Counted from the stretch's first letter, positions 8,909 through 18,065 are shown. The stretch: DNA of 64,000 nt from Lactobacillaceae bacterium AF64-9pH9TA (GCA_027681045.1 JAQDCK010000007.1:32335-96334), one strand, 5' to 3'. Numbers and translations: made by a program. Notes: generated from the letters alone by a model not told the origin.

Positions 8909-9547
8909 CTAAAACAATTCTGGAAATATGCTTTTCACCAGTTTAACACTTGTGGCCACAACTTGCGGCAAATCTTGACTCGCATCGACCACTTTTACCC
9001 GGTCCGGATGAGCCTGGTTGACCTTTTGGTAGCCCCGGTAGACTTCTTCATGGAAGGCCAGCTTCTCTTGTTCCAGCCGGTCTTCGCTGCCTGACCGGGC
9101 CTTGGCGATTCTGGCCAGGCCCTGGGCTGGGTCCAGATCCAAAAAGATGGTCAAGTCCGGCTCTAAGTTGCCGGTGGCAAAGGCGTTGATCTGGGCTACT
9201 TCTTCAATCCCCAGTCCCCGTCCCTGGCCCTGGTAGGCCAAAGAAGAGTCAACAAAGCGGTCGGAGATGACCAGGTCCCCCCGCTTTAAAGCCGGGTTGA
9301 TGATCTCGCTGACATGCTGGGAACGGCTGGCCGCGTAGAGCAGGGCCTCAGTCTTGGCATTCATTTCCGTATTGGCCGGGTCCAGGATGATGTCGCGGAT
9401 TTTTTCCGCGATTTTTGACCCGCCTGGCTCCCGCGTTACTAAAATTTCCCGCTTGCACTGGCCCTGAATGGCCTTGACGACTTCATTGATCACTGTCGTT
9501 TTGCCGGCGCCGTCGGGACCTTCAAAAGTGATAAAGTAACCTTGCAT
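8909..9547 (-). CDS. tmk: Thymidylate kinase
   Basis: Phosphorylates dTMP to dTDP. P-loop [11 protein letters not shown] at residues 8-18, the DR motif in [18 protein letters not shown], and the lid region [13 protein letters not shown] are all present. 212 residues, full length. It heads the tmk-darA-holB-yabA-rsmI run and is separated from yaaL upstream by a terminator, so it probably has its own promoter in the 130-bp gap before it (AGGAGG nine bases before the ATG). Confidence 0.96.
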   Translation of the reverse strand: MQGYFITFEGPDGAGKTTVINEVVKAIQGQCKREILVTREPGGSKIAEKIRDIILDPANTEMNAKTEALLYAASRSQHVSEIINPALKRGDLVISDRFVDSSLAYQGQGRGLGIEEVAQINAFATGNLEPDLTIFLDLDPAQGLARIAKARSGSEDRLEQEKLAFHEEVYRGYQKVNQAHPDRVKVVDASQDLPQVVATSVKLVKSIFPELF

Positions 9548-9640
9548 TTGTACTTGCCTCCTATCTACCTATTTTACAGAACTAAGGCTAGTATTTACAG
9601 AGTTAACTTCCCACTAAATCTAGTAGGTAAAATTCATAAA

Positions 9641-9671
9641 AAAATAATCCCCCGAAACTGGGAGATTATCA
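9641..9671 (-). terminator. Terminator after yaaL
   Basis: The minus-strand stem ATAATCTCCC / GGGGGATTAT (one wobble pair) with a six-base loop is followed by seven Ts. It separates recR-yaaL from tmk. Confidence 0.75.
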
Positions 9672-9676
9672 GTTTT

Positions 9677-9913
9677 TTATTGGGAAATGGCGTTGGTCAC
9701 ACCGGTGTAAGAAGCATGACGGTAGCGGGCCTCATCGTATAAAAAGGCGTACTCAGCTCTTAAAATCTTGTCTGCCACGATATTGTCATCAGACATATCC
9801 AGGGTCGTGTTGTCCAAACCCTTGTTGAGGCTGATTTCCTGCTGCAGCTTTTCTACCAAAGCCATCAGCTTCGCATCTTCTGCTTGCTTGATTTTGTCGC
9901 TGTGCTTACTCAT
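9677..9913 (-). CDS. yaaL: YaaL-type DUF2508 family protein
   Basis: A 78-residue charged, mostly helical protein whose position directly after recR (one base apart) is that of Bacillus yaaL. The visible pattern (AEDAKLMALVEKLQQEI, ADKILRAEYAFLYDEARYR) fits DUF2508. No catalytic motif or membrane segment. Function unknown; co-transcription with recR and ebfC suggests a role in DNA maintenance, but this is only context. Confidence 0.8.
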   Translation of the reverse strand: MSKHSDKIKQAEDAKLMALVEKLQQEISLNKGLDNTTLDMSDDNIVADKILRAEYAFLYDEARYRHASYTGVTNAISQ

Positions 9914-9914
9914 G

Positions 9915-10514
9915 CTATAACTCCGTTCTACCTTGAACTGCCCGCTTCAAAGTGATCAAGTTGGCGTACTCAATGTCTGAGCCGACCGCCAGGCCCGCAG
10001 CCAGCCGGGTAACCTTAAGGCCAGCCGGTTTGATCAAGCGGGAAATGTACATGGCCGTTGACTCCCCTTCCGGGGTGGAATTAAGGGCCAGGATGACTTC
10101 TTTGGCATCATCGTTTTTCTGCAAACGGACGATCAAAGACTTGATGTTGATCTGCTCCGGCCCGATCCCGTCCATCGGAGACAAGACCCCGTGCAGGACA
10201 TGGTAGAGGCCGTCATATTCGCCCATGTTTTCGAAGGCCATTACGTCTTTTGCTTCTTCAACCACCATGATGGTTGACCGGTCCCGGGCAGGATTGCTGC
10301 AGATGGCGCAAGGGTCCTGCTCGGTGATGTTGCCGCAGATTGAGCACTGACGCAGTTTTTCCTTAACGTCGACTAAAGAACGGGCGAATTCGTCCACGTC
10401 TTCTTTAGGCATATCCATGGCGTAAAAGGCCAGGCGGGTCGCCGTTTTTTCACCGATGCCCGGCAGTTTCATGAAGGAATCGATCAAGCGGGCGATTGGC
10501 AATGGGTATTGCAA
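9915..10514 (-). CDS. recR: Recombination mediator RecR
   Basis: RecFOR-pathway protein that helps load RecA at gaps. N-terminal helix-hairpin-helix ([23 protein letters not shown]), zinc motif [16 protein letters not shown], Toprim domain with [26 protein letters not shown] and the C-terminal Walker-B-like region [17 protein letters not shown]. 199 residues, normal. One base from ebfC upstream. Confidence 0.97.
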   Translation of the reverse strand: MQYPLPIARLIDSFMKLPGIGEKTATRLAFYAMDMPKEDVDEFARSLVDVKEKLRQCSICGNITEQDPCAICSNPARDRSTIMVVEEAKDVMAFENMGEYDGLYHVLHGVLSPMDGIGPEQINIKSLIVRLQKNDDAKEVILALNSTPEGESTAMYISRLIKPAGLKVTRLAAGLAVGSDIEYANLITLKRAVQGRTEL

Positions 10515-10515
10515 A

Positions 10516-10845
10516 TTACATCAGGCCTTTCGTGTACTTGCCCAGGCTCTGTTGGGTTGCCTGGTCGATCTGCTTCAAGCCCTTGTTAACAGCGTCGATA
10601 ACCAGGTCTTCCAGCATGTCCGGGTCATCCGGGTCAATGGCTTCCGGCTTGATGGACAAGCTCTTTAAAGTCCGGTCGCCGGTGAAAGTAGCCACTACCA
10701 TGTCGTCAGCTGCCTTGCCGGTGAATTCCTGGGTCGTGATGTTTTCCTGTTCCTGGGCCATTTGTTCCTGCAGCTTCTTGGCTTGCTTCATCATCTGTTG
10801 CATGTTAATGCCGCCCATTCCTGGGAAAGCTGGTCTCTTGCTCAT
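10516..10845 (-). CDS. ebfC: YbaB/EbfC nucleoid-associated protein
   Basis: A small dimeric DNA-binding protein normally encoded between dnaX and recR, as here. [22 protein letters not shown] is the N-terminal helix; [24 protein letters not shown] is the conserved core strand region. The N-terminus [15 protein letters not shown] is the glycine/methionine-rich start typical of lactobacilli. 109 residues. Confidence 0.95.
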   Translation of the reverse strand: MSKRPAFPGMGGINMQQMMKQAKKLQEQMAQEQENITTQEFTGKAADDMVVATFTGDRTLKSLSIKPEAIDPDDPDMLEDLVIDAVNKGLKQIDQATQQSLGKYTKGLM

Positions 10846-10916
10846 GAAAAAATCTCCTTTTACTATTTCGTTTTTATCTGCTTAATTTTAACGCGAAAAA
10901 AGTTTTTTGGCGAATA

Positions 10917-12740
10917 TTAGTCCTTAACCTGGGCCAAAGGGCCGAAAAGCTCTTCTGCCTTGGTCACGATCGCGTCATCTGCCGCTTCTTCCGGCGGCGC
11001 CTGATCCGGCAAAGGCGGCTCAGGAGCTGCTTCTTCTGCCGGCTGGGCTTGGGCTGGCTGGGCCTTGGCCCGGAGCTGACTGGCATGTTCTTTGATAAAG
11101 GCCTGGCGGATTTTGGGCCATGCCTTTTCGTCAACGATGGCGATGGTCCAGCTCTCCTTGGTCAATTGCTCCAGGTCAGCTTTGAGGGTTGCTAAAAATT
11201 CCTGAGGATTTGTAGCCAGCTGCCAGGCCCGGGACTGGCTGGACAAAAGGACCGCCCGGTCGCTGGCCGCGATCGGCTGCAAAAAGCCCAAGACCGTCTT
11301 GGCCGGCTCTTCCAGCATGCTTGGCAAGTCCCGGTCCCAGAGGTTGCGGGCTTCAGCTAAGCCGGGCTTGGTGGCCTGGCTTAAGACGGCGTAGATCTCT
11401 TCTTTGCTGCTGGTGATCTCTGCCTGCAGGCTTTCAGCTTGCTGCTGCTTTTCCGCTGCCTGCTGAGCCACTTCGGTTGCCCCGCCCTTTTGCGTGTAGA
11501 GCTGCTGGTTGAGCTGGAAGACATGGCGGGGGCTGAAGGCCTGGCTTGGCCGCTGACTCAGCTGCTGAACCTGCTGGGTCAGCTGGTGGACTTGTTCTTT
11601 CAAGGCCTTGATCTGCCGCTCGATGGCCGGGTTGCTGGCCGCGGAAGCAACTTGCTGGCCTGCCTGGCTGTTTTGCCGCTTTTGGCCGGCCTGGACTAAA
11701 AAGACTTCCAAGGGAATCTGCTGCTGGTTGGTAAAGCGGAGGCTGCCCAAGGCGTCATTAGCCTGGTCAATGATCTGGCTGAAGCGGTCCGGGCTTTGCT
11801 GGGCAATTTCTTGGGCAAAACCGTCTGTCAGGAATTCCCCCTGCCCTGTTTTGGTAAAAAGCATGGCCTGGACGGTCAAGCTGATAATTTCATTTAAGAT
11901 GTTTTGGGCGCTGGCCCCGTCCTGGATGGCGGACTTAGCCAAATCCAGGGCCGCCTGGCTGTCCCCGTTTAAGAGGGCCAAAAGGAGCTTTTCGACTTGC
12001 TCCTGGGCGGCGAAACCGGTGACTTCCAGGGCGTCCTCGTAGCGGACACTGCTTTTTTCAAAAGAAAGGAGCTGGTCCAAAATACTCAAGGCATCCCGCA
12101 TCCCCCCGTCGGCGACTTGGGCGATGACCTTTAAGGCCTTGTCCTCATATTCGACCCCTTCCTGGCCCAGGATGTATTCCATCCGCTTGACCATGGCCTC
12201 ATTTGAGAAGCGCTTGAAGTTGTAGCGCTGGGTTCTGGAAATGATAGTGGCCGGCACCTTCTGCAGTTCAGTCGTCGCCAAAATAAAGACGACGCTGGCT
12301 GGCGGTTCTTCCAAAGTCTTCAAAAGGGCGTTGAAGGCCGAAATCGACAGCATGTGGACTTCGTCAATGATATAAACCTTGTACTTGCCTTCAGTTGGGG
12401 CATAGTGAACCTTGTCTAAAAGGTCGCGGATTTCGTCAACGCTGTTGTTTGAGGCCGCGTCCATTTCGATGATATCCGGCATTGCCCCCCGGTCGGCGGC
12501 CAGGCAGTTGCTGCACTCGTTGCAAGGTTCGCCCTCTTGCAGGTTTAAACAGTTCAAGGCCTTGGCAAAAATCTTGGCGCAGGAGGTCTTCCCCGTCCCC
12601 CGCGGGCCGGCAAAAAGGAAGGCATGCGATACCTTGCCGCGGATAAGTGAATTCTTGAGGGTATCGGTAATGGCTTCCTGCCCGACCACATCATCAAAGG
12701 TGCGCGGGCGCCATTTGCGATACAAAGCTTGATAAGCCAT
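10917..12740 (-). CDS. dnaX: DNA polymerase III gamma/tau subunit
   Basis: ATPase of the clamp loader. Walker A is GPRGTGKTSCAK, the zinc cysteines are in CLNLQEGEPCNECSNC, Walker B/DExx is YIIDEVHMLS, and the SRC motif is TTIISRTQRY-like (ATTELQKVPATIISRT). The C-terminal third (from about residue 360) is glutamine/alanine-rich with a proline-rich end, as in tau. 607 residues. The ATG follows GGGGAGA. The SRP RNA gene lies directly upstream. No slippery A-run clearly marking a gamma frameshift was seen. Confidence 0.97.
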   Translation of the reverse strand: MAYQALYRKWRPRTFDDVVGQEAITDTLKNSLIRGKVSHAFLFAGPRGTGKTSCAKIFAKALNCLNLQEGEPCNECSNCLAADRGAMPDIIEMDAASNNSVDEIRDLLDKVHYAPTEGKYKVYIIDEVHMLSISAFNALLKTLEEPPASVVFILATTELQKVPATIISRTQRYNFKRFSNEAMVKRMEYILGQEGVEYEDKALKVIAQVADGGMRDALSILDQLLSFEKSSVRYEDALEVTGFAAQEQVEKLLLALLNGDSQAALDLAKSAIQDGASAQNILNEIISLTVQAMLFTKTGQGEFLTDGFAQEIAQQSPDRFSQIIDQANDALGSLRFTNQQQIPLEVFLVQAGQKRQNSQAGQQVASAASNPAIERQIKALKEQVHQLTQQVQQLSQRPSQAFSPRHVFQLNQQLYTQKGGATEVAQQAAEKQQQAESLQAEITSSKEEIYAVLSQATKPGLAEARNLWDRDLPSMLEEPAKTVLGFLQPIAASDRAVLLSSQSRAWQLATNPQEFLATLKADLEQLTKESWTIAIVDEKAWPKIRQAFIKEHASQLRAKAQPAQAQPAEEAAPEPPLPDQAPPEEAADDAIVTKAEELFGPLAQVKD

Positions 12741-12756
12741 ACATTCTCCCCGTAAT

Positions 12757-12789
12757 GAAAAAGCTCCTAGCCCCGAAGAGCTAAGAGCC
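12757..12789 (-). terminator. Terminator of the SRP RNA gene
   Basis: Stem GCTCTTAGC / GCTAGGAGC (12780-12788 and 12763-12771, one wobble) is followed by five Ts on the minus strand. It lies just upstream of dnaX, so dnaX expression needs readthrough or a promoter nearby. Confidence 0.8.
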
Positions 12790-12805
12790 TGTTAATTGCT
12801 AAATA

Positions 12806-12881
12806 AAGGGCACATGCCCAAGCGACCTTAGTGCTGCTACCTTCCGGTCCTGACACGCTTCGGAGGTCGAACATTGCCCAA
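12806..12881 (-). ncRNA. ffs: Signal recognition particle RNA (small bacterial type)
   Basis: The minus strand carries GTGTCAGGACCGGAAGGTAG followed by CAGCACTAAG, the universally conserved SRP domain IV tetraloop and asymmetric loop bound by Ffh. Flanking segments pair: CGACCT with AGGTCG, and GGGCA with TGCCC at the ends, giving one long hairpin of about 75 nt. It lies between tadA and dnaX, its standard Firmicutes location. Exact ends are estimated. Confidence 0.92.
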
Positions 12882-12899
12882 CAAATATTGTAACCTAAA

Positions 12900-13409
12900 C
12901 TAATCCTTTTGGCAATTTTCCTGGGCTTTTTTTGCTAATTTTTGCTTGCGGCGGATTTCCCGGAAGAAATCTTTCAAAAGCTGGGCTCCTTGCTCCTTGT
13001 AAAGACCCCGGATGACCTTGGGATGGTGGTTGAATTTTTCCACGCTGAAGAGGTCGACCACGCTGCCGGCAGCGCCAGCTTTGGGGTCCATAGCCGCGAA
13101 GTAGACTTCCTTGATCCGGGAGTTGATAATGGCCCCGGCGCACATAGCGCAAGGCTCCAGGGTAACAAACAGGCTGCAATCGATTAAGCGCCAGGAGTCA
13201 AGCTTTTGACAGGCCTCTTTAATGGCCAGGATTTCGGCATGGGCCGTCCCGTCTTCATCCAGCTCCCGCCTATTGTAACCCCGGCCGATAATCTGCCCGT
13301 CTGGGCCCACGACAACGGCCCCAATGGGAACTTCGTCTTGCCGGCGGGCCTTCTCAGCTTCCGCAAAGGCGGCCTCCATGTAGGTCTTTTTTTCTTCGCT
13401 TGAATACAT
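12900..13409 (-). CDS. tadA: tRNA-specific adenosine deaminase TadA
   Basis: Makes inosine-34 in tRNA-Arg(ACG). The deaminase signature is complete: HAEILAIKEAC supplies the zinc histidine and catalytic glutamate, and TLEPCAMCAGAI the two zinc cysteines. N-terminal MEAAFAEAEKARRQDEVPIGAVVV is typical. 169 residues; the lysine-rich C-terminal tail is a little longer than average. The ATG overlaps the preceding methyltransferase stop by one base. Confidence 0.96.
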   Translation of the reverse strand: MYSSEEKKTYMEAAFAEAEKARRQDEVPIGAVVVGPDGQIIGRGYNRRELDEDGTAHAEILAIKEACQKLDSWRLIDCSLFVTLEPCAMCAGAIINSRIKEVYFAAMDPKAGAAGSVVDLFSVEKFNHHPKVIRGLYKEQGAQLLKDFFREIRRKQKLAKKAQENCQKD

Positions 13410-14011
13410 TATTTCTTCACGCTCTTTAAAATGTAGTAGCCCTTGTCCCGGGTCAAGATTTCGCAGTTGCCAAAACTGGCTACCATCAATTTCTTGGCGC
13501 TCGGTGCCCCCTGCTTTTTCTGGATGACGACCAGCAGGATGCCGCCGCCTAGCAAATGTTCCTTAGCTTCTGACAAAATGCTGGACCAGATGGCCTTGCC
13601 GGCCCGGATCGGCGGGTTGGTCACGATCATGGCATATTGGCCGGTAACTGCCTGGTAGCGGTCTGAGGCAAAAATATTAACGTTGCCTGCCCCGTTGGCC
13701 ACCGCGTTTCTTCTGGCCAGGTCCATGGCCCGTTCATTAACGTCAACCATGTCGACCTGGCGGTCTGGCCACTTTTTAGCGGCGAAAAGGCCAATCGGGC
13801 CATAGCCGCAGCCGACATCCAGAATATTGCCGCCTGGCAAATCCTGGTCCAGCATCTGCTCAATCAAGACCCCGCTTCCGTAGTCGACCCGGTTTTTGGA
13901 AAAAACACCGGCGTCCGTGGTTAGGTTTAAGTTGATGCCGTTAAGGTGGTAGTTGACCTGGTGCTCATCATGGTCAACCGTGGGATTTTCAGTAAAGTAT
14001 TGTTCAGCCAT
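13409..14011 (-). CDS. RsmC-like class I SAM methyltransferase (YbxB type)
   Basis: A 200-residue methyltransferase of the RsmC/small-domain family. SAM motif I is ILDVGCGYGPIGLFAA, the acidic loop MVDVNERAMDLA, and the catalytic NPPI motif lies in MIVTNPPIRAGK, typical of guanine-N2 rRNA methyltransferases. The N-terminus HYFTENP-like (EQYFTENPTVDHDEHQ) is the usual YbxB start. Only the C-terminal half of E. coli RsmC is represented, as in Firmicutes homologues. Coupled to tadA; starts two bases after pyrR stops. Confidence 0.9.
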   Translation of the reverse strand: MAEQYFTENPTVDHDEHQVNYHLNGINLNLTTDAGVFSKNRVDYGSGVLIEQMLDQDLPGGNILDVGCGYGPIGLFAAKKWPDRQVDMVDVNERAMDLARRNAVANGAGNVNIFASDRYQAVTGQYAMIVTNPPIRAGKAIWSSILSEAKEHLLGGGILLVVIQKKQGAPSAKKLMVASFGNCEILTRDKGYYILKSVKK

Positions 14012-14012
14012 C

Positions 14013-14543
14013 TTATCCCTCGCTAATCTTTACGGCATCTTCGCCGTCGATTTCGCTGACCTGGACCTGGACGTCTTCGCTGGCCGCGGTTGGGATGTTC
14101 TTGCCGATAAAGTCCGGCCGGATCGGCAGTTCCCGGTGGCCCCGGTCGATCAAAACAGCCAAGGCAATCTTGGCTGGCCGGCCCTGGTCCATAATCGCGT
14201 CAAGGGCTGCCCGGATGGTCCGGCCGGTATAAAGGACGTCGTCAACCAAGATGACCGTCTTGCCAGTCAAGTCAAAGGAAGTGTCAAAGCTGGCAATGGC
14301 CTTGGCCTTTTCCTCCTGGCTGAGGTCGTCCCGGTAGGCGGAGATGTCCAAAGACAAGACAGGCAGCTGGTTGTCTTCAATTTTGGCCAGGCGGTCGCCG
14401 ATTCTCTGGGCCAGGTACCAGCCCCGGGTCTTGATCCCGATTAAGACCAGGTTTTCGGTCCCCTGGTTTCTTTCCACGATTTCGTAGCTCATTCTGGTCA
14501 GAGCCCGGCGGATCCCCGCTTCATTCATGATTTGTTTGCTCAC
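14013..14543 (-). CDS. pyrR: PyrR: pyrimidine operon RNA-binding attenuator / uracil phosphoribosyltransferase
   Basis: UMP-responsive RNA-binding regulator of pyr genes with UPRTase activity. The PRPP loop [19 protein letters not shown] and the segment [19 protein letters not shown] are diagnostic. 176 residues. Translation begins at GTG with GGAGAG seven bases upstream. It is not next to other pyr genes here; instead it precedes an rRNA methyltransferase and tadA, so it would act in trans. Confidence 0.95.
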   Translation of the reverse strand: MSKQIMNEAGIRRALTRMSYEIVERNQGTENLVLIGIKTRGWYLAQRIGDRLAKIEDNQLPVLSLDISAYRDDLSQEEKAKAIASFDTSFDLTGKTVILVDDVLYTGRTIRAALDAIMDQGRPAKIALAVLIDRGHRELPIRPDFIGKNIPTAASEDVQVQVSEIDGEDAVKISEG

Positions 14544-14632
14544 TTTTCTTCTCTCCGTATGGTAGTTTTTTCTATTCTATTGTTTTTTCTGTTTCTATTT
14601 TTTATTCTGGTAAAAAATCATCGCTAATCCTT

Positions 14633-17500
14633 TTATAAGACTTGCCCGGATGTAGTCAAATTCCGCCAGTTCTTTTCATAAGCGCTGGCCACCAGGTCCA
14701 GGTACTTGTCATAGTCAAGCGAATGCAAAATTGCTTCCTGCTCTTCAGCTTGAAGTAAGTTGATGGCCCGGTTTTCCACGTGCATGGACCAGTCAGGTGA
14801 CAAATTAGGAATTTTCTGGACCGTAGCCTCCCGGCCTTTTGCCAAGTTGCCCAGGCCGTTAGCCTTAAGGACAGACAGGGCTTCTTGGTCATGCTGGATC
14901 ACAGCTTCCCCGCTTCTCTTGCGCTTGTTCAGCATGGCCGGGGTCAGCTTTTTAGCCGCGGCGGAATAAAGGTGAACCGTCTTCGGCAGGCCGTCTTGAT
15001 AGATAAAGACCCGGTTGTAGCGCTGCAAGATCAAGAGCTGGCCGGCATCCCCCCGGCCAAAAATGCAGTTGGCCCGCTCCCTGCTGTGGTTGGCTGAAAG
15101 AACATTTTGGAACATTCTGAGCCGGTGGGCTGGATCTGGGAAGGCTTCCTCAGCTTCCGCCAGAATCTGCCGGCCCAGGTCCCGGTCAAAAGGAGCTGCC
15201 AGGTCTGTTCTTTTTTCCAGCAGGTAGCGGCTGAGGGCCCAGTCGATGATGGCCGGGTGGGCCAGGGACTTGGTCGGGCTGGTGTCCTTCCGGCAGGCCA
15301 GGCTGCCTGAGGCAGACAGGACCTTGGTCAAGTCCGGACTGGCTTCCAGGCGGTTGTTGGAGTCTTTAGAAAGCAGGTAGAGTTCTTCTGGCACGATCTC
15401 CACCCCGATTTCAGCGGCTTCTTTAGCCAGGATCTTCCCGTTTAAGTCCACGTCTAATACTGAGTAAAGGCCATCAGTATTGGTTGACACGATCCGGGCT
15501 CCGGCATAGGTCTGGGCCTGGCCAATCATATAAGTGAAGAGCTGGCCGATGATCCGCATGGACCGGATCCGGTTGTTCATTCGAATAGAGGACGGCACTT
15601 GCCCCTCTCTTGGGTCAGCTGCCCCGGTAGCTGAGTTTAAGATCAGCTTGGTCCCTTCTCTTTCAATGTTGAACATCCGCCGCTCTTCGTCGCTGTATTG
15701 GGGGTCAGTCCGCTTTTTGTCCAATTCCTGCTTTCTTTCAAAGATCGCCGTATACCGGTCTTCACCTAAGCGGTCATTGTAAAAAGCATTCAAGCGCCGG
15801 AGCATGTTTGGATAGTAGGAAGTAAAGTCCTCGTGGTTGGTCAGGTCGCTGGAAGTAAAGGCATAACGGTCATCCAGTCGGACCCGGCTCCCCTGCTTTT
15901 TGAAAACGGATGGCTCATCTTGGCTGAAGTCCCGCCAAAACTGACCCCGGTCGGCCGGATCCGTCTGCTCCATCAGCTTGATCGTTGCTTTAGCGGTCAG
16001 GAAAGTCTGGTACTTTTCTACCCGGCCGTCTGGCAGGGTGACTTCCCTGGCCTTGCGCAAGTCCAAAGGATCTGGATAAAGCTTTTGCACATAAGCCAGG
16101 TCAGCCTGCTTTTTCTCCCAAAGGGCATGGTCTTGTAAATAGAGGTCACGGTTATATTCTGACCCATGCAGGCCGCCAACGGAGAAAGTAATGTAGCAAG
16201 TCGATGGCTGGCCATCCTTTTGGTAGTAGAAAAGGTTGGTATCTTCGTTTTCGACATCACTTAAGTCGCTGACCGGCAAGGCCTGGTCGCCGTAATCTTC
16301 CCGGTATTCTTTTGAAGGATTGAAGTTCTTGCCGGCAAACTGCTTGTAGTAGTCATAAACCCGGTCGAACTTCTTGCGTAAGTTTTCGTCCTCAAAGAGC
16401 TTGTAGAAAAAGTCCCGGCTTTCTTCCAGGATGTCTCTCTGCTTTTCGCCCGTTTTTTCCGCCACGCTGGCCGCCGGGTACAAGAAGGAAACAGCCCGGT
16501 CGTCTTTTAAGCGGCCGTATGGGCAGATGGTCCGGCGGGCAAAGTTGGCGGAAGAAGAATCGATGGTCAAGCGGTCTTTTCTGACAAAGGCTGAGCCGAT
16601 TTTCGCCTGGTAGCTGTCCCCGTCTTCTTGGTAGATCAAGTCCGGGTACTGACCCAGGAGGCCCTTTTTCAAAATAAACTGGCCCTGGTAGTAAGGATGG
16701 CAGAAAAGCTCCTTTAAGTTGACCACGTCAGAAACGTTGTAGGCAATGAGATCTGCCAGTTCTTCGGGACTGGTCAAATAGTCCTGGCCAGGCTTTAATT
16801 TGTCACTTTCCAGAATCTGCCAGCCCAGCATCCCCAAAAGGCGCTTGAGGCCAACCCGTCTTTGCCGCTCATTGAGCTGGGCTACGTCGATATGGCGGCC
16901 GGACATCTGGAAGTTTTTGGCAACTAAGCCCATGGTCTTGTCCTGCCAAAGGCGCAGGCGCATGTTGCCGATATAGCGGCTGAAGAGCTCATCGTTAAAG
17001 TCCCGCATCTCCCTGGCCGTCACGGCTGAAAAGCGGTCCCGCTTGCCGCTTTCGCCAGGCTGCCAGGCTCTAGTGAAGTAGTAGGCCAGCATGGTCAAGT
17101 CGTAGTTGCTGGAATTGTAGCCCATCAGGTAGGGCGCTTCTTCTTCCTGGTAGCCGGCGTCAGTGTCGCAGACCGGGCGGAATTGGCCTGGAAAAGAGGA
17201 CGGGGCTTGGGGATCATTGACGTATTGGGCATCTGAAACCCCAAAGGTCTGGGCCAAGCGAGCGGAAGCTGCACCTGAGCGGAGATTGTAATAGTAGATC
17301 TCTCCTTTAAAGTTTTGGTTCTTCTCCCGGATCCGCCGGGCAGCAGCCTTCTTAAAGTCCAGGCTGTCTTTGTCATTTAAGCCCGGATCATCAACTATGT
17401 AGTAGATGTCAACCCGCTGGTCATCTGGCCGGTAGCAGGACAAGGTAAAGGCATTGGTCAAAGATTCGATATCATAGAAATAAGAATTGAGTCGGCTCAT
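14633..17500 (-). CDS. Orphan family-B DNA polymerase with 3'-5' exonuclease domain
   Basis: A 955-residue protein whose motifs fall in family-B order. Exonuclease: ExoI YDIE (D10, E12), ExoII GYNSSNYD (D134), ExoIII YNVSD (Y254, D258). Then GGLHG (442-446), as in phage/plasmid-type PolB; motif A DFTSYYPNML (D558); motif B KLILNSATG (K618, N622); motif C STNTDG (D676). Motif C has NTD where DTD is canonical; the second Asp, which pairs with D558 at the metals, is kept. GGAGG precedes the ATG. Base composition matches neighbours and no integrase, primase or capsid gene is adjacent. It follows a small zinc-ribbon protein by 56 bp on the same strand. Function unknown: candidates are a domesticated phage polymerase or a specialised repair polymerase. 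Confidence 0.8.
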   Translation of the reverse strand: MSRLNSYFYDIESLTNAFTLSCYRPDDQRVDIYYIVDDPGLNDKDSLDFKKAAARRIREKNQNFKGEIYYYNLRSGAASARLAQTFGVSDAQYVNDPQAPSSFPGQFRPVCDTDAGYQEEEAPYLMGYNSSNYDLTMLAYYFTRAWQPGESGKRDRFSAVTAREMRDFNDELFSRYIGNMRLRLWQDKTMGLVAKNFQMSGRHIDVAQLNERQRRVGLKRLLGMLGWQILESDKLKPGQDYLTSPEELADLIAYNVSDVVNLKELFCHPYYQGQFILKKGLLGQYPDLIYQEDGDSYQAKIGSAFVRKDRLTIDSSSANFARRTICPYGRLKDDRAVSFLYPAASVAEKTGEKQRDILEESRDFFYKLFEDENLRKKFDRVYDYYKQFAGKNFNPSKEYREDYGDQALPVSDLSDVENEDTNLFYYQKDGQPSTCYITFSVGGLHGSEYNRDLYLQDHALWEKKQADLAYVQKLYPDPLDLRKAREVTLPDGRVEKYQTFLTAKATIKLMEQTDPADRGQFWRDFSQDEPSVFKKQGSRVRLDDRYAFTSSDLTNHEDFTSYYPNMLRRLNAFYNDRLGEDRYTAIFERKQELDKKRTDPQYSDEERRMFNIEREGTKLILNSATGAADPREGQVPSSIRMNNRIRSMRIIGQLFTYMIGQAQTYAGARIVSTNTDGLYSVLDVDLNGKILAKEAAEIGVEIVPEELYLLSKDSNNRLEASPDLTKVLSASGSLACRKDTSPTKSLAHPAIIDWALSRYLLEKRTDLAAPFDRDLGRQILAEAEEAFPDPAHRLRMFQNVLSANHSRERANCIFGRGDAGQLLILQRYNRVFIYQDGLPKTVHLYSAAAKKLTPAMLNKRKRSGEAVIQHDQEALSVLKANGLGNLAKGREATVQKIPNLSPDWSMHVENRAINLLQAEEQEAILHSLDYDKYLDLVASAYEKNWRNLTTSGQVL

Positions 17501-17556
17501 TTTTTCCTCCAGTCGTTTACTTACATTTTAGCAAAAAGCAAGAAAAAAGCGGGCCG

Positions 17557-17835
17557 TCAAGTCCGCTCCCCTGTCCTGCCCTGCAGCTGCTCATAGCGCT
17601 CCAGCGGCATTGAGGTTACATGATAATTCTTGCAATAAGGACACCGGTAAGCCCGAATCGGCATCGGCCGCCAGTGCTCATGGTTGATTTCACGCAGGTG
17701 AACGGTCACCTCTTCCTTGTAAAGAAACAAGTCGGCATCAAACTTTGTCTTAAAGGCCCGCTTGCCACTGGGACAAGCCAGCAGACGACTGCGGCGGGCG
17801 CGCCGGTAAGCCTTATTGGCTTTACTCTTCGTCAT
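17557..17835 (-). CDS. Small basic protein with zinc-ribbon-like motif, upstream of polB
   Basis: A 92-residue basic protein, not recognised. The N-terminus is rich in Lys/Arg (KSKANKAYRRARRSRLLACPSGKRAF), the middle has a short strand/helix segment, and the C-terminal part carries RAYRCPYCKNYHVTS, a Cys-x2-Cys-x3-His pair that with C(22) could bind zinc. AGGGGG lies seven bases before the ATG at 17835; an ATG six bases earlier is too close to it. It lies 56 bp before the polymerase gene on the same strand, so the two are probably co-transcribed. A DNA-binding accessory role is inference. Confidence 0.65.
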   Translation of the reverse strand: MTKSKANKAYRRARRSRLLACPSGKRAFKTKFDADLFLYKEEVTVHLREINHEHWRPMPIRAYRCPYCKNYHVTSMPLERYEQLQGRTGERT

Positions 17836-18065
17836 TGCCATGCCCCCTTACTTTCTTCAGAAGTAAAACAGCAGATCACTGAATCCTTATGTCAATATTC
17901 ACTTTCTAGCTTGATTTTATCACCATTCGCCTGCCTGCTCAATTAATAGCCGCTTTTTACCAAGATTCTAGTAAGCGTTCTATTGTTTTTTAATTAAATA
18001 AGGGCGATAATAAATTAATATCTTAAACAGAAGGTTTGACTAATTCCGGGAGGCAAGATTCAAGA

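Noticed and set aside
10917..11500. Programmed frameshift in dnaX giving gamma
   Set aside because: No A-rich slippery heptamer followed by a hairpin was apparent in the coding strand of the relevant region.
14013..17841. Prophage or plasmid remnant around the PolB gene
   Set aside because: No integrase, repressor, primase, helicase, terminase or capsid gene and no composition shift; only the polymerase and one small protein are unusual.
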